From: JAAYKM01 sp964408155
GTDB taxonomy: Bacteria; Desulfobacterota; Syntrophia; Syntrophales; JAAYKM01
NCBI GenBank assembly: GCA_964408155.1
Contig: CAYOYJ010000065.1
Span: forward strand, 1-13,620
Direction of reading: 5' to 3'
DNA: 13,620 nt
In this document: in pieces, positions 7,175-13,620 of the stretch
Layout: each line of letters opens with the position of its first letter
Position numbering within the stretch: position 1 is the first letter of the stretch
Position numbers and translations under genes: made by a program
The notes under the pieces: generated by a model
What the model was told of the DNA's origin: nothing
What the model saw: the letters and a program-made list of their open reading frames with translations, nothing else
Databases searched by the model: none

Positions 7175-7909
7175 ATGCCGGATATTCAGTTTTTTTCGCT
7201 TGCGGAAAACGTCTGCAAGAAGCTCAATTTCCCTGCAATGCCTTTTCCTGTGCGTGAAGGCCGTGAAAAAACTATATTTTCTCCCGACGGCGTGGCCCTG
7301 GATCTGCTTCTGAAAGAGCTGGAACACTATCTCATCGAACACCCTGAAGAGCGGCTTTTCTATAAAGACGCGGGCGCAAGGCTTGCCGCCCTGGAAGGCA
7401 TCCGGCTGGGCGAAAACGGTTTCCACGAACAGGCGGCGCACTATTTTGAACTGGGGCTTGCCCTGGATCCGGAAAACCTGGCGCTTCGGGCCAACTACGC
7501 CCTGGCCCTCCAATCCTCCGGCCGCCTTGACGAGGCCATGCGGCAATACCGCTTTTTAATTGTTCAGCCTGCCGTATCCGGTCAGTTCCTGGTTTTGATT
7601 CCGGCTGCAAAACTTTTTTTGGATTGCGGCGATCCTGTTACAGCGCATCAAATCCTCAGGCACTGCGCGTCTTTTATGCCGGTGGACAACGAATTTTGGG
7701 AGCTTTATGCCGAAGCCCGGAAGCGCTGCGGTATTGTCCGCGAAACATTGCCTGGGCAAAAGAAACCTGAGGCAAAACCTCTGCCGCAGGAACACTCATC
7801 TGCAGCTGAGAAGAGAAAAACGGCCACCAGGAAAAATTTCTGTCCTGGTTGCGGCAAGCCGGTCAAACCTGAAGCCAAGTTCTGCGGGGGTTGCGGCCAT
7901 GCGCTTTAG
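7175..7909 (+). CDS. TPR protein with C-terminal zinc ribbon
   Basis: 244 residues. Residues 68-172 contain about three tetratricopeptide-like helical pairs, the clearest being HEQAAHYFELGLALDPEN (84-101) followed by ALRANYALALQSSGRLDEAM. TPRs mediate protein contacts. A charged linker (190-220) leads to a zinc ribbon at the end: C223-P-G-C226 and C237-G-G-C240 with FC before the second pair. No signal peptide or membrane span is visible, so it is probably cytoplasmic. GGAAG (7163-7167) gives a good ribosome binding site. It is the first gene of a four-gene operon, and its last 11 bases overlap the start of the next gene, which suggests coupled translation. The third gene downstream carries two zinc ribbons of the same style. 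I infer it is an adaptor for that assembly; the function is unknown. Confidence 0.88.
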   Translation: MPDIQFFSLAENVCKKLNFPAMPFPVREGREKTIFSPDGVALDLLLKELEHYLIEHPEERLFYKDAGARLAALEGIRLGENGFHEQAAHYFELGLALDPENLALRANYALALQSSGRLDEAMRQYRFLIVQPAVSGQFLVLIPAAKLFLDCGDPVTAHQILRHCASFMPVDNEFWELYAEARKRCGIVRETLPGQKKPEAKPLPQEHSSAAEKRKTATRKNFCPGCGKPVKPEAKFCGGCGHAL

Positions 7910-10900
7910 AAGAACAGTACTCCTTATTGTTGTGTTCCTGTCATTTTTTACACTTTTCAGCGGCATTATCGGACACACTGGCACTGCGCTTTCACAATCT
8001 CCCCAGATCACTGAGGAAACTCTTTTAAGTTTCGTGCCCAAGCTTACCGATATGCCCGGTGGTTATCAATTTGAAGAAACTGCTTCAAGTGTCAATGGGA
8101 TAGCGGGTATCGCATCTTTTTACAGATTTGGTAAGGATATTCGTGGGAAAAAACTCTTTGATCGGACAGATCAATATGGGCGCACATGGACTGATCAAGA
8201 CCACATCATAGTATCATTGTACGCTATTTACCTCAATCATCAGATCAACGACAGTTATCCCGAATGGTCTCCTGAAAAATTTCGAGCTAGCCGTCTGACA
8301 CAGGGCGGATCTGGACATAGTGTCAATCCTTACGAAGGACTTCCAGGCGGGGTCATAGATGAATATACGGGTACTGAAAAGGACGGAAGCCTCTATTTAT
8401 TTGTCAGAATATTCTTCTGGAAAAGCCGGTATTACAATGGAGATATTTACATTCAATACAACGTAGGTGCCTATCACGACGCTACCCAACCATCGTTCGA
8501 AGATCGTGTCTCGATGGCAAAAGCCTTTTGTCGGCCCCAAGTCGAGCGTTTAGCCAAGCTGATGTACTCACGCATGCCGGAGGGGCCGGGCAGTAGTGAA
8601 AAGGGTATCTTTCCCTCACCGTTAAGCACTGAAAGTTCTCAAGAACAGCTTTCACCAGAGTCAATAGACACTGGTAGCAGCGGTGAGAATGATTCAATCC
8701 CCACTGGTTCTGAAGATTCACAAGAGCTACTTTCACCTGAGGCGGCACTCCTGGCCGTTGCCGGCGGTTCCATGGTAATGGTGCTGGGTGCCTTTATTCA
8801 GCTTTTCGGCATGGGAGGTCTCCAGAGCCTGCACGATATCCGCGGTACGCTCGAAGGTCTGTTTACCTTTGGAACCGCGGATGTGCCGCTAGATGACCAG
8901 GTAGTGCCGGGTTCGGATATCGTTCAGGATATCGACGTGATACCTAAGGATTTGGAAACTGTGATTCCCGATCCCATACCAGCAGGCTTCGAGTACCAGG
9001 GAAAAGTCTGGTACCAGCCACCATGGGACAAGGTCGGCCCTTACTGGATGAGCAAATCCGACTATGACGCGATGCGTGGAATGATGTGCAAGGGCATGGT
9101 CTGGTCGGACCGCTGGGGCTGGGTGACTCCGGAAGATGGAAGAGCCATGGAGGCCCAGCGTTGCGCGTCATGGGATGAATATAAGTCGGATACTGATAGA
9201 GACATCAAAGCTCTTACCGATCGGATTGAAGAGTCGCAGAAAAAACTTGCCGACATCCGGGACAATATTGCGGAAATTGAAAAACTCGAGCGCATGAGAG
9301 AACGCCTTGCCGAACTGGAAAGACAGCGCGTACTGGATAACTCTTTTGCCACACAACTACATGAAACCTGGAAAAATTATGAAGCAGGCGTGAACAGAGA
9401 CTTGGCTGCCCTGCCGGGAGACCTGGCCAGGCTCGCCCTGGATGCCGCCCGCGAAATCAGGGATACAACCGGCGCGGCGATTACCGCCGCCGGCTATACA
9501 GCCTCGGATATTTACAGAGAGATAACTGACGTTGACAATTACAAGGCCGTCGGTCAGGCTGCTGTGGATACAACCAAAGACCTGATCCTTCATCCCGTGA
9601 ATTCTTCCGTCAAAGTGGGCGACGTCGTCAAGAGCGCGGGAAGCGGAGCGCTGAAAGCCGCGGGAGCGGTTGGAAACGTGGCGGCGGCAATCGCATCCAA
9701 CCCGGTTGGTTTTGTGGAATCCGTTGTCGGAATCGACAACTGGAGAAAAGTACTCGATCCGAATGTTCCGGTCGGAGAGCGTGTTGCCCGCGCCCTGTAC
9801 GGCGCCGTCGATGCCGGCATGAACTTCGCTTCCGGCGGGACCAAGGTTGCGGTGGAAGGCATGGAAGCCGGAATTGACGGCGTCAAGGTCATCAGGGGGG
9901 CGGAAACAGCAGGCGACGCGGCCAAGGCCGTAAAAAGTGCAGAGGCGGTGACCGATACCGCCAAGGCTGCCAAAGGGGCGGAAACGGCGAGCGATGCCGC
10001 CAAAATCACCGCCAAGCTGGAAGACCCGGCGCGCGTGCAGGCTTGGGAGGCGGGCCGTCTGGCCGGTCAGCAGAAAGCGGATAAACTGGCGGAGGCCATC
10101 AAGAGCGGCGACGCCGGCGAAATCAAGAAAGCTTTGGTGGAATGTCAGAAAGACAAGCATGCCATTCAGTCCCTCAATAAAGGGGATGATTCCATCAAGC
10201 TGGCCTATAACCGGCAAATGAAGGAACTCATTACCGATGACGTGGATAAGGTGGTGAAGGAAAAGATTGCCCAGCGTTACGGCGTTGATCCCAAAGATGT
10301 GGAAATCGTCAAGCCCACCAATCCGACCGCCAAGCCGAAGGTGGGCAGCGATCTTGATTTTACCGTCAAAGTGAAAGCCAAGCCCGGCGAGATCGTGGCG
10401 GATCCGAACAATCCCGGAAAATTCATCAAGGTCGAACCGGGAGACGTCGTCATCAAGGATGTGCCTGTAAAAGACGCCCAGGAAATCTATAACCGGGAAC
10501 TGTACAGCAAGGTGACGGGCGAGCCGATTCCGTCCGATCCCGAAAAGGTTAAGGCCTTCCAGGCTGAAGCCGATAAACTCGCCCACGATATGGACCATGT
10601 GGCGGGGCATCGCGTCGGAACGGAATCCTACGGCGCGTCCCAGAAAGATCTGGAAGTCATCCTGCAAAAAAACGGCGGCCGGTTTACCGATCCGGAGCAG
10701 GCGGGCATGGTGGCATCCTACAAATCCACGCACCTTTACCAGCAGGCGGAGAATATTGCCAAAGTCGATCCGGCCAAAGCCGAGCAGCTCGTGGCCGACG
10801 GCATGAGGCAGACCACCAAGCAATACGGCAACCTGATTGAAACACGGGTCAGCGCACTGCAGAGCAAGGGGATTGATGTTGCCGTGGACCCGCGCCTGAC

Positions 10901-11054
10901 GAAAGCGGTGGATATTCTCAAACAGGTGGAAAACTCAGGCATGGCCCCGGCCAAAGCGGAAGCGCTCCTTAAGGCGAAACTGAACATGTCCAAGGACGAT
11001 GTGGCGAACATGCTTGGAGCGCAGTTGGCCAAATTGCACATGGTGAAAGCGTGA
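7899..11054 (+). CDS. Large membrane protein with pretoxin-like linker and possible nucleotidyltransferase-like C-terminus
   Basis: 1051 residues from ATG 7899 (GGGGG about 10 bases upstream; overlaps the preceding gene by 11 bases). Layout: hydrophobic signal or anchor 6-24; an unrecognised domain about 36-230; a Ser/Glu-rich linker; a second membrane helix about 282-304; a Trp-rich segment 370-412; a coiled coil about 436-478; a pretoxin-like stretch with DNWRKVLDPNVPVGERVARA; three 13-residue Ala/Lys-rich repeats (667-705); and a C-terminal region with VGSDLDFTV (815-823) and HDMDHVAGH (896-904). SDLD resembles the metal-binding half of polymerase-beta-type nucleotidyltransferases, but the preceding Gly-Ser half is not clear. 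The two helices would leave 25-281 in the periplasm and the rest in the cytoplasm. It is not a family I can name; a polymorphic-toxin-like protein or a transmembrane sensor are the options. Confidence 0.85.
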   Translation: MRFRRTVLLIVVFLSFFTLFSGIIGHTGTALSQSPQITEETLLSFVPKLTDMPGGYQFEETASSVNGIAGIASFYRFGKDIRGKKLFDRTDQYGRTWTDQDHIIVSLYAIYLNHQINDSYPEWSPEKFRASRLTQGGSGHSVNPYEGLPGGVIDEYTGTEKDGSLYLFVRIFFWKSRYYNGDIYIQYNVGAYHDATQPSFEDRVSMAKAFCRPQVERLAKLMYSRMPEGPGSSEKGIFPSPLSTESSQEQLSPESIDTGSSGENDSIPTGSEDSQELLSPEAALLAVAGGSMVMVLGAFIQLFGMGGLQSLHDIRGTLEGLFTFGTADVPLDDQVVPGSDIVQDIDVIPKDLETVIPDPIPAGFEYQGKVWYQPPWDKVGPYWMSKSDYDAMRGMMCKGMVWSDRWGWVTPEDGRAMEAQRCASWDEYKSDTDRDIKALTDRIEESQKKLADIRDNIAEIEKLERMRERLAELERQRVLDNSFATQLHETWKNYEAGVNRDLAALPGDLARLALDAAREIRDTTGAAITAAGYTASDIYREITDVDNYKAVGQAAVDTTKDLILHPVNSSVKVGDVVKSAGSGALKAAGAVGNVAAAIASNPVGFVESVVGIDNWRKVLDPNVPVGERVARALYGAVDAGMNFASGGTKVAVEGMEAGIDGVKVIRGAETAGDAAKAVKSAEAVTDTAKAAKGAETASDAAKITAKLEDPARVQAWEAGRLAGQQKADKLAEAIKSGDAGEIKKALVECQKDKHAIQSLNKGDDSIKLAYNRQMKELITDDVDKVVKEKIAQRYGVDPKDVEIVKPTNPTAKPKVGSDLDFTVKVKAKPGEIVADPNNPGKFIKVEPGDVVIKDVPVKDAQEIYNRELYSKVTGEPIPSDPEKVKAFQAEADKLAHDMDHVAGHRVGTESYGASQKDLEVILQKNGGRFTDPEQAGMVASYKSTHLYQQAENIAKVDPAKAEQLVADGMRQTTKQYGNLIETRVSALQSKGIDVAVDPRLTKAVDILKQVENSGMAPAKAEALLKAKLNMSKDDVANMLGAQLAKLHMVKA
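9897..10013 (+). repeat. Three imperfect 39-base tandem repeats inside the large gene
   Basis: They encode three 13-residue units at residues 667-679, 680-692 and 693-705, reading GAETAGDAAKAVK, SAEAVTDTAKAAK and GAETASDAAKITA. The frame is kept across all three. Such Ala/Lys linkers are common just before the C-terminal domains of polymorphic toxins, but they are also low-complexity helices found elsewhere. Confidence 0.75.
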
Positions 11055-11077
11055 TGATCAAGAGGGAATTTTAAGTT

Positions 11078-11545
11078 ATGTGGCCTGTATTTCTGAAAAT
11101 CGTTTCATACTTTTTCCTGGCACTTTTTGTGCTCGGTGTCGTGCTGATGCTTCTGACCTGGCGCAAGGAAAAGTTTGTAAAGCCCAAGTGGATTTTATTC
11201 GGGCAGGTCATCGCGCTCATCGCGCTGGTTGTTTTCACCGCTCTGTCCCATAATCCGCTGGGCAAATGGATATGGATGCTTATCTTTATCGCGGGGCTCG
11301 CCGGCGGCTATTTTTACGGCCGCGCGGTCAAAGTGAAGAAGTCGGAAAAAGGAATCATGATGAACTTCACGCTGCCCTATATCATTACCTGGGGAGCGCT
11401 TTTATTCCTGACGCAGTTTCTGACCATCAGCACGGGGCGCGTGCCGATCATCGTGCTGAGCTTGTCGGTTCTTAACACGGGCTTGAATCTGGCCATGAAC
11501 GGACATGTGATCTGGGATTACAACCGCATGAAAAAAGCGGCTTAA
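11078..11545 (+). CDS. Small membrane protein with five predicted helices
   Basis: 155 residues, almost entirely hydrophobic. Helices are visible at about 5-26, 39-57, 64-82, 98-117 and 122-141, separated by short basic loops (WRKEKFVKPK, KVKKSEK), with a basic tail NRMKKAA. No catalytic or transport motif is recognised. It starts 23 bases after the large gene and has GAGGGA a little over 10 bases upstream of the ATG. Its place directly downstream of a polymorphic-toxin-like gene is where an immunity gene would lie. It could equally be a membrane partner of the large protein. Function unknown. Confidence 0.85.
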   Translation: MWPVFLKIVSYFFLALFVLGVVLMLLTWRKEKFVKPKWILFGQVIALIALVVFTALSHNPLGKWIWMLIFIAGLAGGYFYGRAVKVKKSEKGIMMNFTLPYIITWGALLFLTQFLTISTGRVPIIVLSLSVLNTGLNLAMNGHVIWDYNRMKKAA

Positions 11546-11565
11546 AAGAAAGGGATTTGAACACG

Positions 11566-12693
11566 ATGGGGAATGCCGATTTGATAAAATGCTCCGACTG
11601 TGGAGAGATGATGGAGCCGGATGCGACCTTTTGCACCAACTGCGGAACTCGCCTCGAAAAAAAAGCCGCTGTGAAAAACTGCGCTTCATGCGGACAAGCC
11701 ATGGACCCCGAAGCTGTATTTTGTTCGCATTGCGGCAGGCGCTATGACGAAAAGGCCGCACCGGAGGAAGCCGATCCGCCTTCGATTGAAGGCCGACTGA
11801 TGGCGCTGGCGAACGAATTCCTGGCCGTGAGAAAAATCAGCCCGCAGCGGTTTGAATTTTCCGCCCAGACCGGCGCACAATCAGCGCTTCAAAAGGTGAA
11901 AATAAAGTACGATGCCGTGGTCCAGCTTGATCCTGTGAAGAAACTGGTAACGTTCTGGGAAAAGATGGTGGAAAGCTCCACCGGAATGGATGCCCTATTT
12001 TCCGGTGAGAAGACGACCCAGAAGGGAATCGAGGTCGGCAAAGAAATCCATGGCCACCTGCTGTTCGGGGGGAAATACGGTTTTGAATACGGCAAGTTAC
12101 GCGACGTGGTCAAGGCCATCGCCCGCGAACAGGGGTGGGAATTTAAGATGGCGATCTTTGCGCCCAAGGAGGCCGTTGGTTCATCGGCTGAAGGACCGAA
12201 AAGTGGCCGGCCGGTCAAAAAAATCCTTGTACCGGCGCTGGTATTTTTGTTGATCGTGGTTTTTGTAATTATCGGAAAGCAATGTGTTTCTAACAATTCT
12301 TCGCAAAAATTATCCACGGATAAAGTCGGAAATGGCGACCGGAATGTAACGGCACAACAGGAATTACCGGGAAACAAAACTCTGCAAAAAAGTGAAGCCC
12401 CTGTCGTTAAGAAAAAAGTTCTAATCGAAACCGATCAGGACACCTACCGTCGCGGAGAAAGAATCAAGGTAAGATACTACCGCGCCCCCGGGTCATCAAG
12501 GGACTGGATATGTATTGTCCCGGCCGGGTCGCGCAACACGGAAGCGGGAGATTATCAGTACATACCCAGGCGGGGGCAGGGCATCATGACTTTTCACGCC
12601 CCCCGACCGGGAAATTACGAGGCCCGAGCCTTCTACAATTACAGCCCCGGCGAGTACAGGATTACGGCCCGGCATAAATTCACCGTGGAATAA
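11566..12693 (+). CDS. Double zinc-ribbon, single-pass membrane protein with C-terminal beta-rich domain
   Basis: 375 residues from ATG 11566. An upstream in-frame TTG at 11557 is less likely because the AGGGA box (11551-11555) leaves it almost no spacing. Two zinc ribbons come first: C9/C12 with C23/C26, and C39/C42 with C53/C56. An unrecognised alpha/beta domain spans about 73-200 (it includes FEFSAQTGAQ and GWEFKMAIF). One membrane helix lies at about 219-237, then a Ser/Asn/Lys linker, then a beta-rich domain from about 290 to the end with DTYRRGERIKVRYYRAPG, DWICIVPAGS and GNYEARAFYNYSPGEYR. This suggests an immunoglobulin-like fold outside the membrane, with zinc ribbons and middle domain inside. 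It is the last gene of the operon and shares the zinc-ribbon style of the first. Specific function unknown. Confidence 0.87.
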   Translation: MGNADLIKCSDCGEMMEPDATFCTNCGTRLEKKAAVKNCASCGQAMDPEAVFCSHCGRRYDEKAAPEEADPPSIEGRLMALANEFLAVRKISPQRFEFSAQTGAQSALQKVKIKYDAVVQLDPVKKLVTFWEKMVESSTGMDALFSGEKTTQKGIEVGKEIHGHLLFGGKYGFEYGKLRDVVKAIAREQGWEFKMAIFAPKEAVGSSAEGPKSGRPVKKILVPALVFLLIVVFVIIGKQCVSNNSSQKLSTDKVGNGDRNVTAQQELPGNKTLQKSEAPVVKKKVLIETDQDTYRRGERIKVRYYRAPGSSRDWICIVPAGSRNTEAGDYQYIPRRGQGIMTFHAPRPGNYEARAFYNYSPGEYRITARHKFTVE

Positions 12694-12789
12694 TAAAGCT
12701 GCCCCGTTTAACCGCAGTTAGATGGAATCCTATGGTTCTGCTTTTTGCCTTTCTGTTGGAAATCTGATCGAAAAACCGATGAATTCACG

Positions 12790-12821
12790 AAAAAAGGACT
12801 GCAGGGGTTTCCTCAGTCCTT
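12790..12821 (-). terminator. Intrinsic terminator after tRNA-Arg
   Basis: On the minus strand AGGACTG pairs with CAGTCCT (seven pairs), with further pairing AGG/CCT inside, and a run of T follows (A run at 12790-12794 on the plus strand). It lies about 10 bases past the tRNA CCA end. On the plus strand the stem is followed by TCGTTTT, so it may also stop transcription from the operon ending at 12693. Confidence 0.85.
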
Positions 12822-12830
12822 CGTTTTACA

Positions 12831-12907
12831 TGGTGGGCGATCCGAGATTCGAACTCGGGGCCTTTGGTTCCGGAGACCAACGCTCTATCCAGCTGAGCTA
12901 ATCGCCC
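12831..12907 (-). tRNA. tRNA-Arg (anticodon CCG)
   Basis: The minus strand folds as a complete 77-base tRNA. Acceptor GGGCGAT pairs with ATCGCCC; the D arm is GCTC/GAGC; the anticodon stem TTGGT/ACCAA holds the loop CTCCGGA; the T arm CCGAG/CTCGG carries TTCGAAT; CCA is encoded. Anticodon CCG reads the Arg codon CGG. All stems are perfect, so the gene looks functional. Confidence 0.97.
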
Positions 12908-12959
12908 GATCTGATGACATCCTTTATCATGGAAGGATATGCAGTAACGACAGGGCGGA

Positions 12960-12988
12960 TTCATACTATGGCTCGTTAAAATATTCAA
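12960..12988 (-). promoter_or_regulatory. Candidate promoter of tRNA-Arg
   Basis: On the minus strand TTGAAT (12988-12983), a 17-base spacer and TATGAA (12965-12960) match the sigma-70 pattern at four of six bases in each box. Transcription would begin near 12953, leaving a leader of about 45 bases before the tRNA. Confidence 0.4.
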
Positions 12989-13142
12989 TGTTTTTCTCAA
13001 ACGAGGAAACCACCAAGAACTTGCTCTAACAAAGCGTCCGCAACCGCTCTTCACTAAACGTTCGTATTAATCTCCGGACATAACCATGACCGGCTTTATC
13101 CTCTTTGTTGCAGGATCGGGTATGATTTGCTAAAGGATAACC

Positions 13143-13620
13143 ATGAAAGGAAAATTGTTCAGAATTTTTTTTCTGATTGTTTTCTTCGCAGCAGTCTTTT
13201 TGCGGGGGGGATGGGTTCAGGCCGCGGGCGAGGTTACGAACATGCGCTATTGGACGGCGCCTGACCACACTCGGATTGTTTTCGATCTGACCGAACCGCC
13301 CGTTTTCACCACCTCCCGCCAGGACGGAAGCCTGTCCGTCACATTTCAGGAAACAGCCTGCGCGGAAACCGTATCCCGGGAAACGAAGATCGGTAAATCG
13401 GGAATCCGAAAAGTGGCGATCATTGCCCTGAAAGAGGGAGACGTTCTGGTTCGTCTGGAACTGGAAAATGATGTGGAAACCAATGTTTTTCCCCTGAAGA
13501 AATTTTTGGATAAACCGGATCGGCTCGTTGTGGATATCGAACTGCCGGAGGTGAGTCGTCGGGAAAGCCGTAAACGTGAGCAGATCAGGGCATCAAAGAA
13601 GAAAAAGATCATCATTCTCG
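13143..13620 (+). CDS. N-acetylmuramoyl-L-alanine amidase with AMIN domain, 3' end cut by window
   Basis: The frame is open from ATG 13143 to the right edge (159 full codons). AAAGGA (13132-13137) is five bases upstream. Residues 1-28 form a signal peptide (MKGKLFR, a hydrophobic core, then a VQA-A cleavage site). Residues about 30-135 match an AMIN domain: VTNMRYWTAPDHTRIVFDL near the start and KPDRLVVDIELP near the end. A basic linker leads to KKKKIIIL at the edge, which in this family begins the Amidase_3 catalytic domain (normally followed by DPGHGG). Known role: cleavage of the amide bond between muramic acid and the peptide stem in the periplasm during cell separation, with AMIN targeting the enzyme. 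AmiC-like. The catalytic residues are outside the window, so activity cannot be judged. Confidence 0.92.
   Translation, partial: MKGKLFRIFFLIVFFAAVFLRGGWVQAAGEVTNMRYWTAPDHTRIVFDLTEPPVFTTSRQDGSLSVTFQETACAETVSRETKIGKSGIRKVAIIALKEGDVLVRLELENDVETNVFPLKKFLDKPDRLVVDIELPEVSRRESRKREQIRASKKKKIIIL

Noticed and set aside
7707..7898. Upstream extension of the large gene's frame to an ATG at 7707
   Set aside because: The extra 64 codons overlap the TPR/zinc-ribbon gene and encode a basic, unstructured product. ATG 7899 has a purine-rich box and is followed at once by a hydrophobic signal-like segment.
9357..10823. 488-codon open frame on the minus strand opposite the large gene
   Set aside because: It lies opposite a longer plus-strand gene with a clear domain layout, operon spacing and a repeat that keeps the plus frame. 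Its translation is low-complexity and matches nothing recognisable.
12831..12907. tRNA-Arg as an integration site of a mobile element
   Set aside because: No integrase, direct repeat of the tRNA 3' end, or phage gene is visible in the window; the tRNA is complete with its own terminator.
1..13620. CRISPR array or insertion sequence
   Set aside because: I saw no regularly spaced direct repeats beyond the in-gene 39-base repeats, and no transposase motifs or terminal inverted repeats.

Overview
The window looks like chromosomal DNA of a moderately GC-rich Gram-negative bacterium. Several features are compatible with Deltaproteobacteria/Desulfobacterota (a Syntrophus-like organism is my guess): a membrane-anchored GT25 glycosyltransferase, an exported AMIN-domain amidase, many zinc-ribbon proteins, and TTGACA-type boxes. 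Taxonomy is inferred from gene character and is not proven. I see no integrase, transposase, CRISPR array or phage structural gene.

Layout. (1) 1-3157, minus strand: one very long open frame (1052 codons, no stop before the left edge) for a single-chain type ISP / Eco57I-like restriction-modification enzyme, with a PD-ExK-like N-terminus, an N6-adenine methyltransferase core (DPCCGTG, NPPY) and a specificity region. It is easily missed because its antisense frame is also largely open. (2) 3158-3496: an intergenic stretch with two hairpins and one copy (A) of a short element that recurs at 5335-5416 (B). Each copy holds a matching 20-21 codon reading frame. (3) 3497-6913: four unrelated-looking single genes: a polytopic membrane protein (+), an SGNH/GDSL-type hydrolase (-), a DUF72 (YecE-like) protein (+) and a GT25 glycosyltransferase with a C-terminal membrane anchor (-). 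(4) 7175-12693, plus strand: a tight four-gene operon. It encodes a TPR protein with a C-terminal zinc ribbon, a 1051-residue membrane protein with a pretoxin-like linker and a possible nucleotidyltransferase-like C-terminal domain, a five-helix membrane protein, and a protein with two zinc ribbons, one membrane helix and a C-terminal beta-rich domain. (5) 12790-12907, minus strand: tRNA-Arg(CCG) with a strong intrinsic terminator. (6) 13143 to the right edge: the 5' part of an exported N-acetylmuramoyl-L-alanine amidase with an AMIN domain.

The best candidate for an undescribed system is the four-gene operon. The genes overlap or lie within 23 bases of each other, two encode the same style of zinc ribbon, and three encode membrane segments. 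The large protein joins an AT-richer N-terminal half to a GC-rich C-terminal half whose layout recalls polymorphic toxins. Its predicted topology would however put the C-terminus in the cytoplasm, so a signalling or stress-response assembly is an equally good reading. Function is not established.
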